A stretch of 64,000 nt of DNA, taken from positions 62,001 through 126,000 of the forward strand of contig CADBAG010000001.1 of NCBI GenBank assembly GCA_902792635.1. The letters run 5' to 3'. The first letter of the stretch is position 1; each line of letters begins with the position of its first letter. Shown piece after piece: positions 24,088 to 33,302 of the stretch. The DNA is from an uncultured Prevotellaceae bacterium (lineage in GTDB: Bacteria; Bacteroidota; Bacteroidia; Bacteroidales; Bacteroidaceae). Under the pieces are notes generated by a model. The model saw nothing but the letters and a program-made list of their open reading frames with translations. It was not told the DNA's origin and made no database searches. A program made the translations under genes and the position numbers.

Positions 24088-25053
24088 TTACCACTTCAGA
24101 TACCCGTGCTTGTCCTTATACCACAGTTGCACGGCGTTGATGATATTCTGCCACACCACGTAGGCGCAGGGGGCGATGACACACACGGGATTGAGAAAAT
24201 GGAGCATGAGCCAGATTCCTACGACATTGTTCTTCTGACCGAGCGCCTGACCTCCGTCGATACGAGCCTCATAACCCCAGATGCCGCCTACCGCCTTGCC
24301 GATGGTGAAGAGGATGATACACACTACGAGCGGGAGGAAGAGCATGAGCGCCAGCACCGTGCCTGAGAGAGGAGAGTGGAGCATCGTCTGCATAGACAGT
24401 CCCATGATGATGCTCAGGTTGAAGGACCACAGATAGAAAGGTGCATTGGGCAAACGCTTGACGAAGGCCGTGACCTTCGGAAGGAAACGCTGGGTCAGCA
24501 GACCGAGGATCAGTGGGAGGATGAGAACCTTCACCACGCGGTCGAGCACCAAGAGAAAGGCAGTCATGAACGTGACATTCGCTGCGCGCTCCACCATTGG
24601 GAAGAAGAGCGGGATAATGACGACGGTGAAGCAGTTGGCAATGATCATATAGACCGTCATCGTGGCGATGCTTCCTCCGAGCTTCTCCGTGACCACGGCA
24701 GCAGCGGCGGCTGTAGGACAGATGACGATGATGAAGATGCCCTCCCATACGATCTTCGCATCGGGTGAGGTGAGGTGCATGATGATGAGCACGACAAGCG
24801 CTGAGAGCGATGTGCGCACGATCTGCAGGGCGAAGTGCCAGGTTCGCGGCTTGAAGTTGTGCATGTCGATCTTGCAGAACGTCATGTAGAGCATGATGAA
24901 GATGACGACCGGCAGCAGCTCCACGAGCTTGGGCCCGGCAAAGGTGCCGATGGGTTTGAGAAATGGTATCTCGGAGAACAGCAGATAGATGATGCTGCCC
25001 ACGGCAAGGGCCACGAGCAACGTCCACTGTTTCAAGAATGCAAGCAATTTCAT
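24088..25053 (-). CDS. Bile acid:sodium symporter (BASS) family transporter
   Basis: An integral membrane protein of 321 residues with about nine to ten hydrophobic helices. Family marks: CPTAAAAAVVTEKLGGS (about 112-128), with the proline-containing crossover region, and GGQALGQKNNVVGIWLMLHFLNP near 265-288, matching the second crossover helix of BASS proteins. These carry bile acids, keto acids or pantoate with sodium. It is the first gene of an operon with a sensor kinase, regulator and AbgT-like protein, under a promoter at 25107-25114 divergent from uvrA. Substrate unknown. Confidence 0.88.
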   Translation of the reverse strand: MKLLAFLKQWTLLVALAVGSIIYLLFSEIPFLKPIGTFAGPKLVELLPVVIFIMLYMTFCKIDMHNFKPRTWHFALQIVRTSLSALVVLIIMHLTSPDAKIVWEGIFIIVICPTAAAAAVVTEKLGGSIATMTVYMIIANCFTVVIIPLFFPMVERAANVTFMTAFLLVLDRVVKVLILPLILGLLTQRFLPKVTAFVKRLPNAPFYLWSFNLSIIMGLSMQTMLHSPLSGTVLALMLFLPLVVCIILFTIGKAVGGIWGYEARIDGGQALGQKNNVVGIWLMLHFLNPVCVIAPCAYVVWQNIINAVQLWYKDKHGYLKW

Positions 25054-25106
25054 AGTTCAGAAATCTAATATTTAGAAAAATATTATTCAGAAATATTTCT
25101 ACTTTG

Positions 25107-25114
25107 CAAAGTTA
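25107..25114 (-). promoter_or_regulatory. Promoter -7 box for the BASS/kinase operon
   Basis: TAACTTTG on the minus strand, 54 bases upstream of the transporter ATG. Confidence 0.6.
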
Positions 25115-25146
25115 ATAAAAAATCGCGGTTTCTCAATAACATTTTC

Positions 25147-25154
25147 TACCTTTG
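25147..25154 (+). promoter_or_regulatory. Promoter -7 box for uvrA
   Basis: TACCTTTG on the plus strand, 23 bases ahead of the uvrA ATG; divergent from the transporter promoter. No LexA box recognised. Confidence 0.6.
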
Positions 25155-25177
25155 CATTTAATTAATGAACACGAACA

Positions 25178-28030
25178 ATGGACAAACAAGAATATATTGA
25201 GATAAAAGGAGCACGGGTCAATAACCTCAAGAACATCAGCTTGAAGCTGCCCCGTGACAAGTTTATTGTGATGACGGGTGTGTCCGGCTCAGGTAAGTCG
25301 AGTCTTGCTTTCGATACCCTCTATGCCGAAGGCCAGCGCCGCTATGTCGAGAGCCTCTCGTCGTATGCCCGTCAGTTCCTCGGCCGTATGAAGAAGCCGG
25401 AATGTGACTACATCAAAGGCTTGCCGCCAGCTATCGCCATTGAGCAGAAGGTGGCTGCACGCAACCCACGCTCTACGCTCGGCACCTCTACGGAGATTTA
25501 CGAGTATCTGCGACTGCTCTATGCCCGTATCGGCCGTACCTATTCGCCTGTCAGCGGTCAGGAGGTGACGAAAGACACGCCACAGGATGTGGTTGACAAG
25601 GTCCTCTCCCTTGCTGAGGGCACGAAGGTGATGATCGTTGCTCCCGTGTCGCCTGCCGAGGGCCGCACGCTTCAGCAGCAGCTTGAGACTTATCTGCGTG
25701 AGGGCTACACGCGTATCCTTGTGAACAACGAGGTCGTGCGACTTGAGAATCTCTTGGAGGATGATGCTGCAAAGGATTCGGACAATACAATATATCTTAT
25801 CATTGACCGCCTGAGTGTTTCCAAGGAGAAAGATGTCGTCTCGCGTATCACCGACTCTGTGGAGACGGCGATGTATGAAGGTCATGGTGCCTGTCGCATC
25901 GTGATGGTGCCTTCCAACGTCAGTTTCGATTTCTCCTCCCGTTTCGAGGCCGATGGCATCACGTTTGAGGAGCCCAACGACAATATGTTCTCGTTCAACT
26001 CTCCCGCCGGTGCCTGTCCAACGTGTGAAGGCTTCGGGAGTGTCATCGGCATCGATGAGCGTCTCGTCATCCCCAACAGCTCTTTGTCAGTCTACGACGG
26101 CTGCGTGCAGTGCTGGCATGGCGAGAAGATGAAAGAGTGGCAGGAGGCTTTCTGCCGCAAAGCAAAGGAGTTCGACTTCCCGATATTTACGCCATACTAT
26201 GACCTCACGCGCAAGCAGAAGGATCAGTTGTGGCATGGGTTCCCCGGCGACAGAGATTCAAAAGGTCAGCTAAAACACAGTGCTGTCTGCATCGATGCAT
26301 TCTTCGAGATGGTGAAGGAGAACCAATACAAGATCCAGTACCGTGTCATGATGAGCCGTTACCGTGGCAAGACGGTGTGCCCCGAGTGTCACGGCACACG
26401 ACTGAGGAAAGAAGCTTCGTGGGTGAAGATCAACGACCGGTCCATCACCGACCTCGTGGAGATGCCGGTCGACAAGCTTAAGCAGTGGTTCGACAACCTC
26501 ACGCTTACGGAGCACGAGGAGCTTGTCGCCCGCCGCTTGCTCACGGAGATACGCTCACGCCTCGGGTTCCTTGTCGAGGTGGGACTCGGTTATCTCACGC
26601 TTGGCCGCCGTGCCAGCACGCTCTCCGGTGGTGAGAGTCAGCGCGCACGTTTGACGACATCCTTAGGTTCCCCGCTCGTGGGCTCGCTCTATATCCTCGA
26701 TGAGCCGAGCATCGGTCTGCACAGTCGCGATACCGACCGACTCATCCATGTACTTCGCGAGCTGCAGCAGGAAGGTAACACCGTGGTCGTAGTGGAGCAT
26801 GACGAGGAGGTGATGCGCTCTGCCGACTGGCTCGTAGATATTGGGCCCGATGCCGGTCGCAATGGTGGTGAGATCGTGTGTGCTATGACGCCCCATCCTG
26901 ATCCCGATACGAAGAAGACAGCCAAGCAGTTCTGGACCGATGCTGTGAAGGAGTTCCCTCGGAGCTATACCGTGAAGTATCTCGCGGGAGAGGAGCAGAT
27001 CCCCGTGCCCCAGTCGCGTCGTCAGTGGAACCTCAGCATTCTGCTCAAAGGCTGCCGTATGAACAACCTCAAAGGTGTCGATGCCCGCTTCCCGCTCAAC
27101 GTGCTCACGGCTGTCACCGGTGTCTCGGGCTCGGGCAAGTCGAGCCTTGTCAAGGGCATCCTCTATCCGGCTCTCAAGCGTCGTCTCAATGAGGTTGCTG
27201 ACCAGCCGGGCGAATACTCGTCGATGGAAGGCGACTGGACGAAGGTGCGGCACGTGGAGTTTGTCGACCAGAATCCTATCGGCAAGAGTACGCGCTCCAA
27301 TCCCGCTACTTATCTCAAGGCTTACGATGCTATCCGTCAGGTCTTTGCCAACCAGCCGCTCGCCAAGCAGATGGGTTTCACACCCCAGTATTTCTCGTTC
27401 AATGCCGATGGCGGACGATGCGAGGAGTGTAAAGGAGCGGGTGTCATCACCGTGGAGATGCAGTTCATGGCCGACCTCACGCTGACCTGTGAGGCTTGTC
27501 ATGGCAAGCGTTTCAAGAAAGAGATCCTTGACGTGCAGTATCATGGCAAGAATATTGACGATGTGCTTAACATGACAGTCGACGAGGCCATCGAGTTCTT
27601 CTTCCAGTATGGAGAGAAGACAGTGGTGAGCCGTCTGCTGCCGTTGCAGAGTGTGGGCTTGGGTTATATCCAGCTTGGTCAGAACTCATCGACGCTCTCG
27701 GGCGGTGAGAACCAGCGTGTGAAGCTCGCTTATTTCATCGGTCAGGAGAAGCAGGACCCGACCTTGTTTATCTTTGATGAGCCTACGACGGGTCTGCATT
27801 TCCATGACATCGCCAAACTCCTCGATGCTTTCAATCAGCTCATTGAGCGTGGCCACTCGGTCATCGTCATTGAGCACAACCTTGAAGTGATCAAGAATGC
27901 CGACTGGGTCATTGACCTCGGTCCCGACGGTGGCAATGCCGGTGGCCGCATCGTGGCGGAGGGCACGCCCGAGGATATCGCCAAGAGCAAGGACAGCATC
28001 ACAGGAAGATATCTGAAGGAGAAACTATAA
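25178..28030 (+). CDS. uvrA: Excinuclease ABC subunit A
   Basis: The damage-recognition ATPase of nucleotide excision repair, 950 residues. Walker A motifs GVSGSGKSS lie near 34 and 648; LSGGE signatures near 480 and 837; the UvrB-binding region (about 115-240) is present. Zinc pairs are seen at ACPTC (about 280), CPEC (about 400), CEEC and CEAC (about 747-771). The CxxC pair that in E. coli UvrA precedes the [12 protein letters not shown] block is missing: the stretch reads [23 protein letters not shown]. Length is normal, so this is a variant zinc module, not a truncation. Monocistronic. Confidence 0.96.
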   Translation: MDKQEYIEIKGARVNNLKNISLKLPRDKFIVMTGVSGSGKSSLAFDTLYAEGQRRYVESLSSYARQFLGRMKKPECDYIKGLPPAIAIEQKVAARNPRSTLGTSTEIYEYLRLLYARIGRTYSPVSGQEVTKDTPQDVVDKVLSLAEGTKVMIVAPVSPAEGRTLQQQLETYLREGYTRILVNNEVVRLENLLEDDAAKDSDNTIYLIIDRLSVSKEKDVVSRITDSVETAMYEGHGACRIVMVPSNVSFDFSSRFEADGITFEEPNDNMFSFNSPAGACPTCEGFGSVIGIDERLVIPNSSLSVYDGCVQCWHGEKMKEWQEAFCRKAKEFDFPIFTPYYDLTRKQKDQLWHGFPGDRDSKGQLKHSAVCIDAFFEMVKENQYKIQYRVMMSRYRGKTVCPECHGTRLRKEASWVKINDRSITDLVEMPVDKLKQWFDNLTLTEHEELVARRLLTEIRSRLGFLVEVGLGYLTLGRRASTLSGGESQRARLTTSLGSPLVGSLYILDEPSIGLHSRDTDRLIHVLRELQQEGNTVVVVEHDEEVMRSADWLVDIGPDAGRNGGEIVCAMTPHPDPDTKKTAKQFWTDAVKEFPRSYTVKYLAGEEQIPVPQSRRQWNLSILLKGCRMNNLKGVDARFPLNVLTAVTGVSGSGKSSLVKGILYPALKRRLNEVADQPGEYSSMEGDWTKVRHVEFVDQNPIGKSTRSNPATYLKAYDAIRQVFANQPLAKQMGFTPQYFSFNADGGRCEECKGAGVITVEMQFMADLTLTCEACHGKRFKKEILDVQYHGKNIDDVLNMTVDEAIEFFFQYGEKTVVSRLLPLQSVGLGYIQLGQNSSTLSGGENQRVKLAYFIGQEKQDPTLFIFDEPTTGLHFHDIAKLLDAFNQLIERGHSVIVIEHNLEVIKNADWVIDLGPDGGNAGGRIVAEGTPEDIAKSKDSITGRYLKEKL

Positions 28031-28081
28031 GGTTTATACTTTTTTGTACTACACAATTGTAAGAATACGAAATGTTTTGAC

Positions 28082-28089
28082 TAACTTTG
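28082..28089 (+). promoter_or_regulatory. Promoter -7 box for the YycJ-like gene
   Basis: TAACTTTG, 19 bases before the ATG at 28109. Confidence 0.55.
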
Positions 28090-28108
28090 TAGTAAAATAG
28101 ACACATAA

Positions 28109-28924
28109 ATGTTACATTTCGTATCTTTCGGCAGTGGGAGCAGCGGCAACTGCAGCTTGCTCTACACTGATACAGAGGCGCTCGTGATAGATGCGGGAGT
28201 GGGCGTGCGGACGCTCAAGAAGTATCTCAAGAGCTATGGTCTCTCCCTCTTCTCTGCCCTCGGAATTATCATCACCCATGACCACGCCGACCACGTCAGG
28301 TCGGTGGGGTGCTTGAGCCATGACTATAACCTTCCCGTCTATACCACCCTCGGCGTGCACGAAGGCATCGGTAAGAATTGGAGTGTGCGGAAGAAGATTG
28401 CTCCGGAGCTCAAGCGGGTTATCATGAAGGACACACCTTTCACGATAGGTAGCTTCTCTATCACTCCCTTCGGTGTGCCCCATGACAGCACCGATTGTGT
28501 AGGCTATGAGATCAAGTATGAGAACATCACCTTTGTTCTGATGACGGATATCGGACATCTCACCGATGACATGAAACAGTATATCGCGCATGCCAACTAC
28601 CTCGTCATCGAAGCCGATTATGAGCAACAGATGCTTGAGGCTGGACCTTATCCCCAGCATCTGAAAGACCGTATCGCAGGGCCTTATGGTCACCAGAGCA
28701 ATGCCGAGTGTGCTCAGGCGTTGGTGGAGTGTGCCACCCCGAACCTTCATCATGTCTGGCTCTGCCATCTCAGCGATGAGAATAATCACCCTGACCTTGC
28801 CGACAAACAGGTGAAGCAGATACTGCGTCAGCACGGCATCGTGGCGGGAGACGACCCCGGTGCCGACTTCAACCTCGACGTACTGAAACGGAAGACACCG
28901 AGCGAGATCTTTAACCTCGAATGA
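28109..28924 (+). CDS. YycJ/WalJ-like metallo-beta-lactamase-fold hydrolase
   Basis: Cytoplasmic, 271 residues. FVSFGSGSSGNCSLL at the N-terminus and THDHADH (about 56-62, the HxHxDH metal motif) are typical of the YycJ (WalJ) branch, which in Bacillus behaves as a 5'-3' exonuclease-like enzyme linked to the WalKR region; MTDIGH and LCHLSDENN supply further metal ligands. The neighbours here do not include walK/walR. Its 3' end is followed by an 8-bp repeat array and a palindromic region. Confidence 0.88.
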   Translation: MLHFVSFGSGSSGNCSLLYTDTEALVIDAGVGVRTLKKYLKSYGLSLFSALGIIITHDHADHVRSVGCLSHDYNLPVYTTLGVHEGIGKNWSVRKKIAPELKRVIMKDTPFTIGSFSITPFGVPHDSTDCVGYEIKYENITFVLMTDIGHLTDDMKQYIAHANYLVIEADYEQQMLEAGPYPQHLKDRIAGPYGHQSNAECAQALVECATPNLHHVWLCHLSDENNHPDLADKQVKQILRQHGIVAGDDPGADFNLDVLKRKTPSEIFNLE

Positions 28925-28995
28925 TCGGAAGATTGAAAGATTGAAAGATTGAAAGATTGAAAGATTGAAATAATGAAATAATGAAGTGATGAAAT
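28925..28995. repeat. 8-bp tandem array after the YycJ-like gene
   Basis: Units of ATTGAAAG pass into AATGAAAT and GATGAAAT variants. TGA lies on the plus strand, the coding strand of the gene just upstream. Confidence 0.8.
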
Positions 28996-29029
28996 AATGA
29001 AGTGAATGTCCTATAGTAGGGATCAAAAT

Positions 29030-29140
29030 AATACCACGCTTTGGAACAGCCCGTTCCAAAGCGTGGTATTGTCTATTCCAAGGCGTGGTATTGTCTGTAC
29101 CAAACTTTGGTATTGTCTGTACCAAATTGTGATACAGACA
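29030..29140. repeat. 18-bp perfect palindrome leading into four 22-bp tandem repeats
   Basis: Arms at 29030-29047 and 29053-29070 (AATACCACGCTTTGGAAC and its complement, loop AGCCC). The right arm is also unit 1 of a 22-bp tandem: 29053-29074, 29075-29096, 29097-29118, 29119-29140. Each unit holds a CCAA-N-TTGG-type half palindrome; unit 3 has TACCAAACTTTGGTA. It lies between convergent genes and no gene is supported. Confidence 0.8.
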
Positions 29141-29153
29141 GAATACCACAAAA

Positions 29154-29208
29154 AAAGAAGAAAGAATACAGATTGTAGCCGTAAAGCTCTCTGTATTCTT
29201 TCTTCTTT
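29154..29208. terminator. Bidirectional terminator, 19-bp stem
   Basis: 29154-29172 pairs perfectly with 29190-29208. The minus-strand side runs into seven Ts (for prfC) and the plus-strand side into a T-rich tail (for the YycJ-like gene). Confidence 0.75.
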
Positions 29209-29232
29209 ATACTTTATTCTTTAGCGAAGCGT

Positions 29233-30822
29233 TTAGAACTCGCTGGTGAAGTGGAACTTGATGTGCTTGAAGTCTTGCTCTGCCATGCTCAGCACGTAGC
29301 TGGAGTCGGCAAGGAAGACGTCGCGGCCTTCAATGTCCTTCGCCATGTACTGGTACTTGCGCTTCTTGAAGATATCGAGCTCGGCTGCATCGTCGCTCTC
29401 TATCCAACAAGCCTTATAGAGATGGACGGGCTCCCAACGGCACTTGGCGCCATACTCGTGCTCCAGGCGGTACTGGATGACCTCAAACTGCAGCTGGCCC
29501 ACGGTACCGATGATGCGGCGGTTGTTGAACTGGTTGACGAACATCTGCGCCACACCTTCGTTCATGAGCTGCTCGATACCTTTCTGGAACTGCTTCGACT
29601 TCATCGGGTCGTCGTTCTCGATATACTTGAACAACTCCGGAGAGAAGGAGGGCAGTCCGCGGAAATGGAGATGCTCACCCTCGGTCAGCGTGTCGCCGAT
29701 CTTGAAGATGCCGTTGTCGGGCAGGCCGACGATGTCGCCCGGCCAAGCCTCGTCCACGGTGCTCTTGCGCTGTGCCATGAACTGGGTAGGGGAGGAGAAA
29801 CGCACGGTTTTGTCGAGACGGACATGATAATAAGGCTGGTTACGGAGGAACTTACCGGAGCAGACCTTGCAGAAAGCGATACACGAACGGTGGTTCGGAT
29901 CGATGTTGGCTGTGATCTTGAAGATGAAGCCTGTGAACTTCGGCTCGTCGGGCTTCACCATTCGCTCTTCGGCTTTCGTAGGCTGTGGGTAAGGTGCTAT
30001 CTGTACGAAGCAGTCGAGAAGCTCCTGCACACCGAAGTTGTTGAGCGCTGAACCGAAGAACACGGGAGCGACCTCTGCCTTGCGGTAGTCCTCGACATTG
30101 AACTCGGGGTAGACACCGTCGACGAGCTCGAGGTCATCGCGCAGATGCTTGGCGAAGTCCTCACCGACGTGCTGCTCAAGGTCAGCCGACTGTACGTCGA
30201 CCTCCACCTTCTGCGTCTTGCGCTGCTTGTCGGGAGTGAAGAGGTTGAGGTTGTGCTCAAAGATGTTGTACACACCCTTGAACTTCATGCCTTGTCCGAT
30301 AGGCCAGGAGAGCGGGCGCACATGGATATGCAGCTCTTGCTCCAGTTCGTCGAGCAGGTCGAAGGGGTCGCGGCCCTCGCGGTCCATCTTGTTGATGAAG
30401 ATGATGACGGGGGTGTTGCGCATGCGGCAGACCTCCATGAGCTTACGTGTCTGTGCCTCCACACCTTTAGCGGAGTCGACGACGATGATGGCGGAGTCGA
30501 CAGCCGTGAGCGTACGGTAGGTGTCCTCGGCGAAGTCCTGGTGACCCGGGGTGTCGAGGATATTCACCTTATAAGGATCGCCGGTCTGTCCTTCCGGCAG
30601 GTAGTCGAACTCCATGACGGACGTAGAGACAGAGATACCACGTTGCTTCTCGATGTCCATCCAGTCGCTGGTCGCCGTCTTGCGAATCTTGTTGTTCTTC
30701 ACGGCTCCTGCCACCTGGATTTGTCCACCGAAGAGAAGGAACTTCTCGGTCAGTGTCGTTTTACCGGCATCAGGGTGAGAGATGATGGCGAAAGTCCGCC
30801 TGCGTTCTATCTGTTTATTCAT
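29233..30822 (-). CDS. prfC: Peptide chain release factor 3
   Basis: The GTPase that recycles RF1/RF2 from the ribosome after termination. With 529 residues it matches RF3 (about 527-530). SHPDAGKTT at 15-23 is the P-loop; [14 protein letters not shown] and the C-terminal RF3 domain ([16 protein letters not shown]-like region) follow. The open frame continues 11 codons upstream into rfbD, but the start [20 protein letters not shown] at 30822 fits the family. It is 5 bases downstream of rfbD and ends at a bidirectional terminator. Confidence 0.97.
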   Translation of the reverse strand: MNKQIERRRTFAIISHPDAGKTTLTEKFLLFGGQIQVAGAVKNNKIRKTATSDWMDIEKQRGISVSTSVMEFDYLPEGQTGDPYKVNILDTPGHQDFAEDTYRTLTAVDSAIIVVDSAKGVEAQTRKLMEVCRMRNTPVIIFINKMDREGRDPFDLLDELEQELHIHVRPLSWPIGQGMKFKGVYNIFEHNLNLFTPDKQRKTQKVEVDVQSADLEQHVGEDFAKHLRDDLELVDGVYPEFNVEDYRKAEVAPVFFGSALNNFGVQELLDCFVQIAPYPQPTKAEERMVKPDEPKFTGFIFKITANIDPNHRSCIAFCKVCSGKFLRNQPYYHVRLDKTVRFSSPTQFMAQRKSTVDEAWPGDIVGLPDNGIFKIGDTLTEGEHLHFRGLPSFSPELFKYIENDDPMKSKQFQKGIEQLMNEGVAQMFVNQFNNRRIIGTVGQLQFEVIQYRLEHEYGAKCRWEPVHLYKACWIESDDAAELDIFKKRKYQYMAKDIEGRDVFLADSSYVLSMAEQDFKHIKFHFTSEF

Positions 30823-30827
30823 TATTA

Positions 30828-31709
30828 TTAATTCTTTTCCATGTTTGCCATGCACTTCTTCAGACTGTCGAGCCAGTAAGGGATCTTGACGCCGAAGGTC
30901 TCTTTGATCTTCGTCTTGTCGAGCACGGAGTAAGCCGGACGGGTGACGGGAGAGGGGAACTCATTGCTGTGGCAGGGCTCGATGTCGCAGTTGTTGTTGC
31001 CAGCGATGAGCGCAATCATCTTCGTGAAGTCGTACCAGCTGCACACTCCCTCGTTACTGAAGTGGTAGATGCCTGTGTGGCCTTCATACTTGCGGTTCTC
31101 GATGATGTCGAAGATCGTATCGGCGAGGTCACCGGCATAGGTCGGGGTACCCGTTTGGTCAAAGACGACCTTGAGCTGTGGCTTTGTGGAAGTGAGGTTC
31201 AGCATCGTCTTGACGAAGTTGTGGCCGAACTCGGAGTAGAGCCATGCCGTGCGGAGAATGATATAGTTGCAGCCTGTGGTCTGGATCTTCTGCTCGCCAT
31301 GGAGCTTCGTGAGACCGTAGACACCTGTCGGCGTGCCTTTCTGATCCTCGCGGCAAGGTGTGTTGTAAGGATCGCCGCCGAAGACGTAGTCGGTGCTGAT
31401 GTGTACGAGCAGACCGTTGCGCTCTTTCATGACCTTGGCGAGGTTCTCCGGAGCCGTGGCGTTGAGGGTCTCCACGATGTCGCCGGCAGTCTCTGCCTTG
31501 TCCACATTGGTCCATGCAGCGCAGTTGATGATGCACTGGATGTCGTGCTCGTTGACATAGCTGCGGATCTTGTCGATGTCGGTGATGTCGAGTTTCTCAT
31601 AGCCCTCACACACATCGGTGAAGAAATACTTGTCGTTCTTCGACTGTTTGCTTACAAGCTGTACTTCATTGCCAAGCTGACCGTTGGCACCCGTTACAAG
31701 AATGTTCAT
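30828..31709 (-). CDS. rfbD: dTDP-4-dehydrorhamnose reductase
   Basis: The last step of dTDP-L-rhamnose synthesis for cell-surface glycans. 293 residues; NAD(P)-binding [11 protein letters not shown] at 5-15, STDYVFGG (about 100-107) and YGLTKLHGE with the YxxxK pair (about 128-136) define the SDR-type RmlD family. The epimerase rfbC lies 32 kb away in this window; rfbA and rfbB are not present. It is co-transcribed with prfC (5-base gap), a pairing common in Bacteroidales. Confidence 0.95.
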   Translation of the reverse strand: MNILVTGANGQLGNEVQLVSKQSKNDKYFFTDVCEGYEKLDITDIDKIRSYVNEHDIQCIINCAAWTNVDKAETAGDIVETLNATAPENLAKVMKERNGLLVHISTDYVFGGDPYNTPCREDQKGTPTGVYGLTKLHGEQKIQTTGCNYIILRTAWLYSEFGHNFVKTMLNLTSTKPQLKVVFDQTGTPTYAGDLADTIFDIIENRKYEGHTGIYHFSNEGVCSWYDFTKMIALIAGNNNCDIEPCHSNEFPSPVTRPAYSVLDKTKIKETFGVKIPYWLDSLKKCMANMEKN

Positions 31710-31734
31710 AATTATTGTGTTTTATTGATTACGT

Positions 31735-31803
31735 TGTGGGTTAGGGCGCCCACATTTTCTGCCTTCCGATAACGGAAGGATTGAGGATGGTGGGTGCCCC
31801 TAC
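31735..31803. repeat. Family-3-related inverted repeat
   Basis: TTAGGGCGCCCAC opposes GTGGGTGCCCCTA, with an inner CCTTCCG/CGGAAGG hairpin. Outer arms resemble the perfect GC-rich repeat at 50062-50136. It lies in the 114-bp gap between DUF4924 and rfbD. Confidence 0.6.
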
Positions 31804-31823
31804 GGTAAAACCGTTGCCTAAAA

Positions 31824-32378
31824 TCACCCCTCGTCTCCGAAGTCGAGGCCCTCGTCGCGGTTCTTGATATAATAGTCGGAGAGCATTCCGATGAAGGTTG
31901 TGATCTCATCCAAGGCATGTTCCGTCTCCGGTGAGATTTCCTTCTGCTTCATCTGCAGGAGCATCTTGCCGTAGAGCGCATTGAAACAGGTCTCTATCTC
32001 GCCCACTTCTGCGTTGCCCTTGCGTCGGAGTTCCACGATGAAGGGGAGCACCTTATAATATTCGGCATTGTAGAACGGGAAGCGGTTGGAGTCGAGCAGC
32101 TGCTGACTCAAGTCCGTGAGATCCTGGATGATGATGGCATTGATATTGAGATGTCCTTTCTCGCGCTTGCCCTCCTCGTTCATCATGCGGATGAGGTTGT
32201 CGAACCAGTCGAGTTCATCTTCTTTCTGTTCATCAGTGAGGTTGGTGAACTTACTGATATATTCGCGCTTGATGCGGCCGATGGAGCAACCGTAGGCGCG
32301 GATAAGATCCTCAATCTGCCACATATAAAGCAGATATTCGGCGATGGACGTCTTTCTGAGTTTCTGTGCTATGTACAT
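31824..32378 (-). CDS. DUF4924 family protein
   Basis: A soluble, mostly helical protein of 184 residues. The N-terminal MYIAQKLRKTSIAEYLLYMWQIEDLIRAYG is the recognisable start of this Bacteroidota family, whose function is unknown. It follows the LysE-family gene by 14 bases and precedes rfbD-prfC on the same strand, separated by a palindromic repeat. Confidence 0.82.
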   Translation of the reverse strand: MYIAQKLRKTSIAEYLLYMWQIEDLIRAYGCSIGRIKREYISKFTNLTDEQKEDELDWFDNLIRMMNEEGKREKGHLNINAIIIQDLTDLSQQLLDSNRFPFYNAEYYKVLPFIVELRRKGNAEVGEIETCFNALYGKMLLQMKQKEISPETEHALDEITTFIGMLSDYYIKNRDEGLDFGDEG

Positions 32379-32392
32379 ATTTATGTTATTTG

Positions 32393-33073
32393 CTATTTCT
32401 GAAATTCCGGGAAGAGATAAATATTAAACAGGGTGCCAATGAGACTCACGATAGAAAAGAAGATGACAATACTGCCAATGACTCGGTTGATGATGATGAC
32501 ACCTGTCTGATCGAACTTGGTACGGATCTTGTCGATCATCCATGTCAGTCCATACCACCACAGCAAGGCACCACCCACCATGGAAGCGTAGCCCACACAC
32601 ATAAGCAATGGCTCTTTGGGGATGATGAAATTGAACTGTGCAAAGAGTGCGATGAAAAGGAGGATGATGAGTGGGTTGGAGAAAGTGATGAGGAAAGCGG
32701 TAACGCCATTGTGGATGAGCGTACCTTTCTCTTTCTGTCCACCTTCATGTGCGTTCTTCAGTGGATTGCTGAAGAAACTGATGAGTCCGAAGACTAACAG
32801 CATCACGCCACCGGCGAGCTGGAGATAAAATTTGTAGACGGGGTTGTTGATAAAGTTGACAACTAACGACATACCGAAGCCCGATATCAAGGCGTAGATC
32901 AGGTCGCTGATCGATGCGCCGACGCCTGTAGCAAAGCCGTACCAACGGCCTTTCTTCTGCGTGCGCTGAACACAAAGGATGCCCACGGGACCCATAGGAG
33001 CTGATGCAGCAATACCAATGATGATGCCTTTGATAATCAGCTCTAAGATGTCAATATGTATTGGAAATGACAT
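32393..33073 (-). CDS. LysE/RhtB family exporter
   Basis: An integral membrane protein of 226 residues with about six helices. GIIIGIAASAPMGPVGILCVQRTQKKGRWYG (about 15-45) is the hallmark N-terminal segment of LysE-family amino-acid exporters, and FSNPLIILLF appears in the fourth helix region. Substrate cannot be told from sequence. It heads the probable operon LysE-DUF4924-rfbD-prfC. Confidence 0.9.
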   Translation of the reverse strand: MSFPIHIDILELIIKGIIIGIAASAPMGPVGILCVQRTQKKGRWYGFATGVGASISDLIYALISGFGMSLVVNFINNPVYKFYLQLAGGVMLLVFGLISFFSNPLKNAHEGGQKEKGTLIHNGVTAFLITFSNPLIILLFIALFAQFNFIIPKEPLLMCVGYASMVGGALLWWYGLTWMIDKIRTKFDQTGVIIINRVIGSIVIFFSIVSLIGTLFNIYLFPEFQK

Positions 33074-33126
33074 GATGAATACTCTTCAAAGAATTGTCAG
33101 CGGAAGCATTGTCCGCTAAATCTTTG

Positions 33127-33134
33127 CAAAGTTA
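33127..33134 (-). promoter_or_regulatory. Promoter -7 box for the LysE operon
   Basis: TAACTTTG on the minus strand, 54 bases upstream of the LysE-family ATG. Confidence 0.6.
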
Positions 33135-33172
33135 CGCAATTTATTCCACTATAGTGCAACTTTTCCCGAAAA

Positions 33173-33299
33173 AGAGGCCTACCCAAGCCCTCCCTAAAGG
33201 GAGGGATGTTGATTACTGGGATAAACATCAAACGGAGGTTAACTCGATAAACAGACATACTAACATCCTTCCCTTTAGGGAAGGCTTGGTTAGGCCTCT
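33173..33299. repeat. Family-2 (REPIN-like) repeat, cleanest copy
   Basis: 127 bp with inverted ends AGAGGCCTACCCAAGCCCTC and its partner finishing at AGGCCTCT. Each arm contains its own hairpin (CCTCCCTAAAGGGAGG and TTCCCTTTAGGGAA) and ends in ATGTT/AACAT toward the centre. The interior is unlike those of the copies at 6374 and 14640. Confidence 0.88.
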
Positions 33300-33302
33300 C
33301 TT

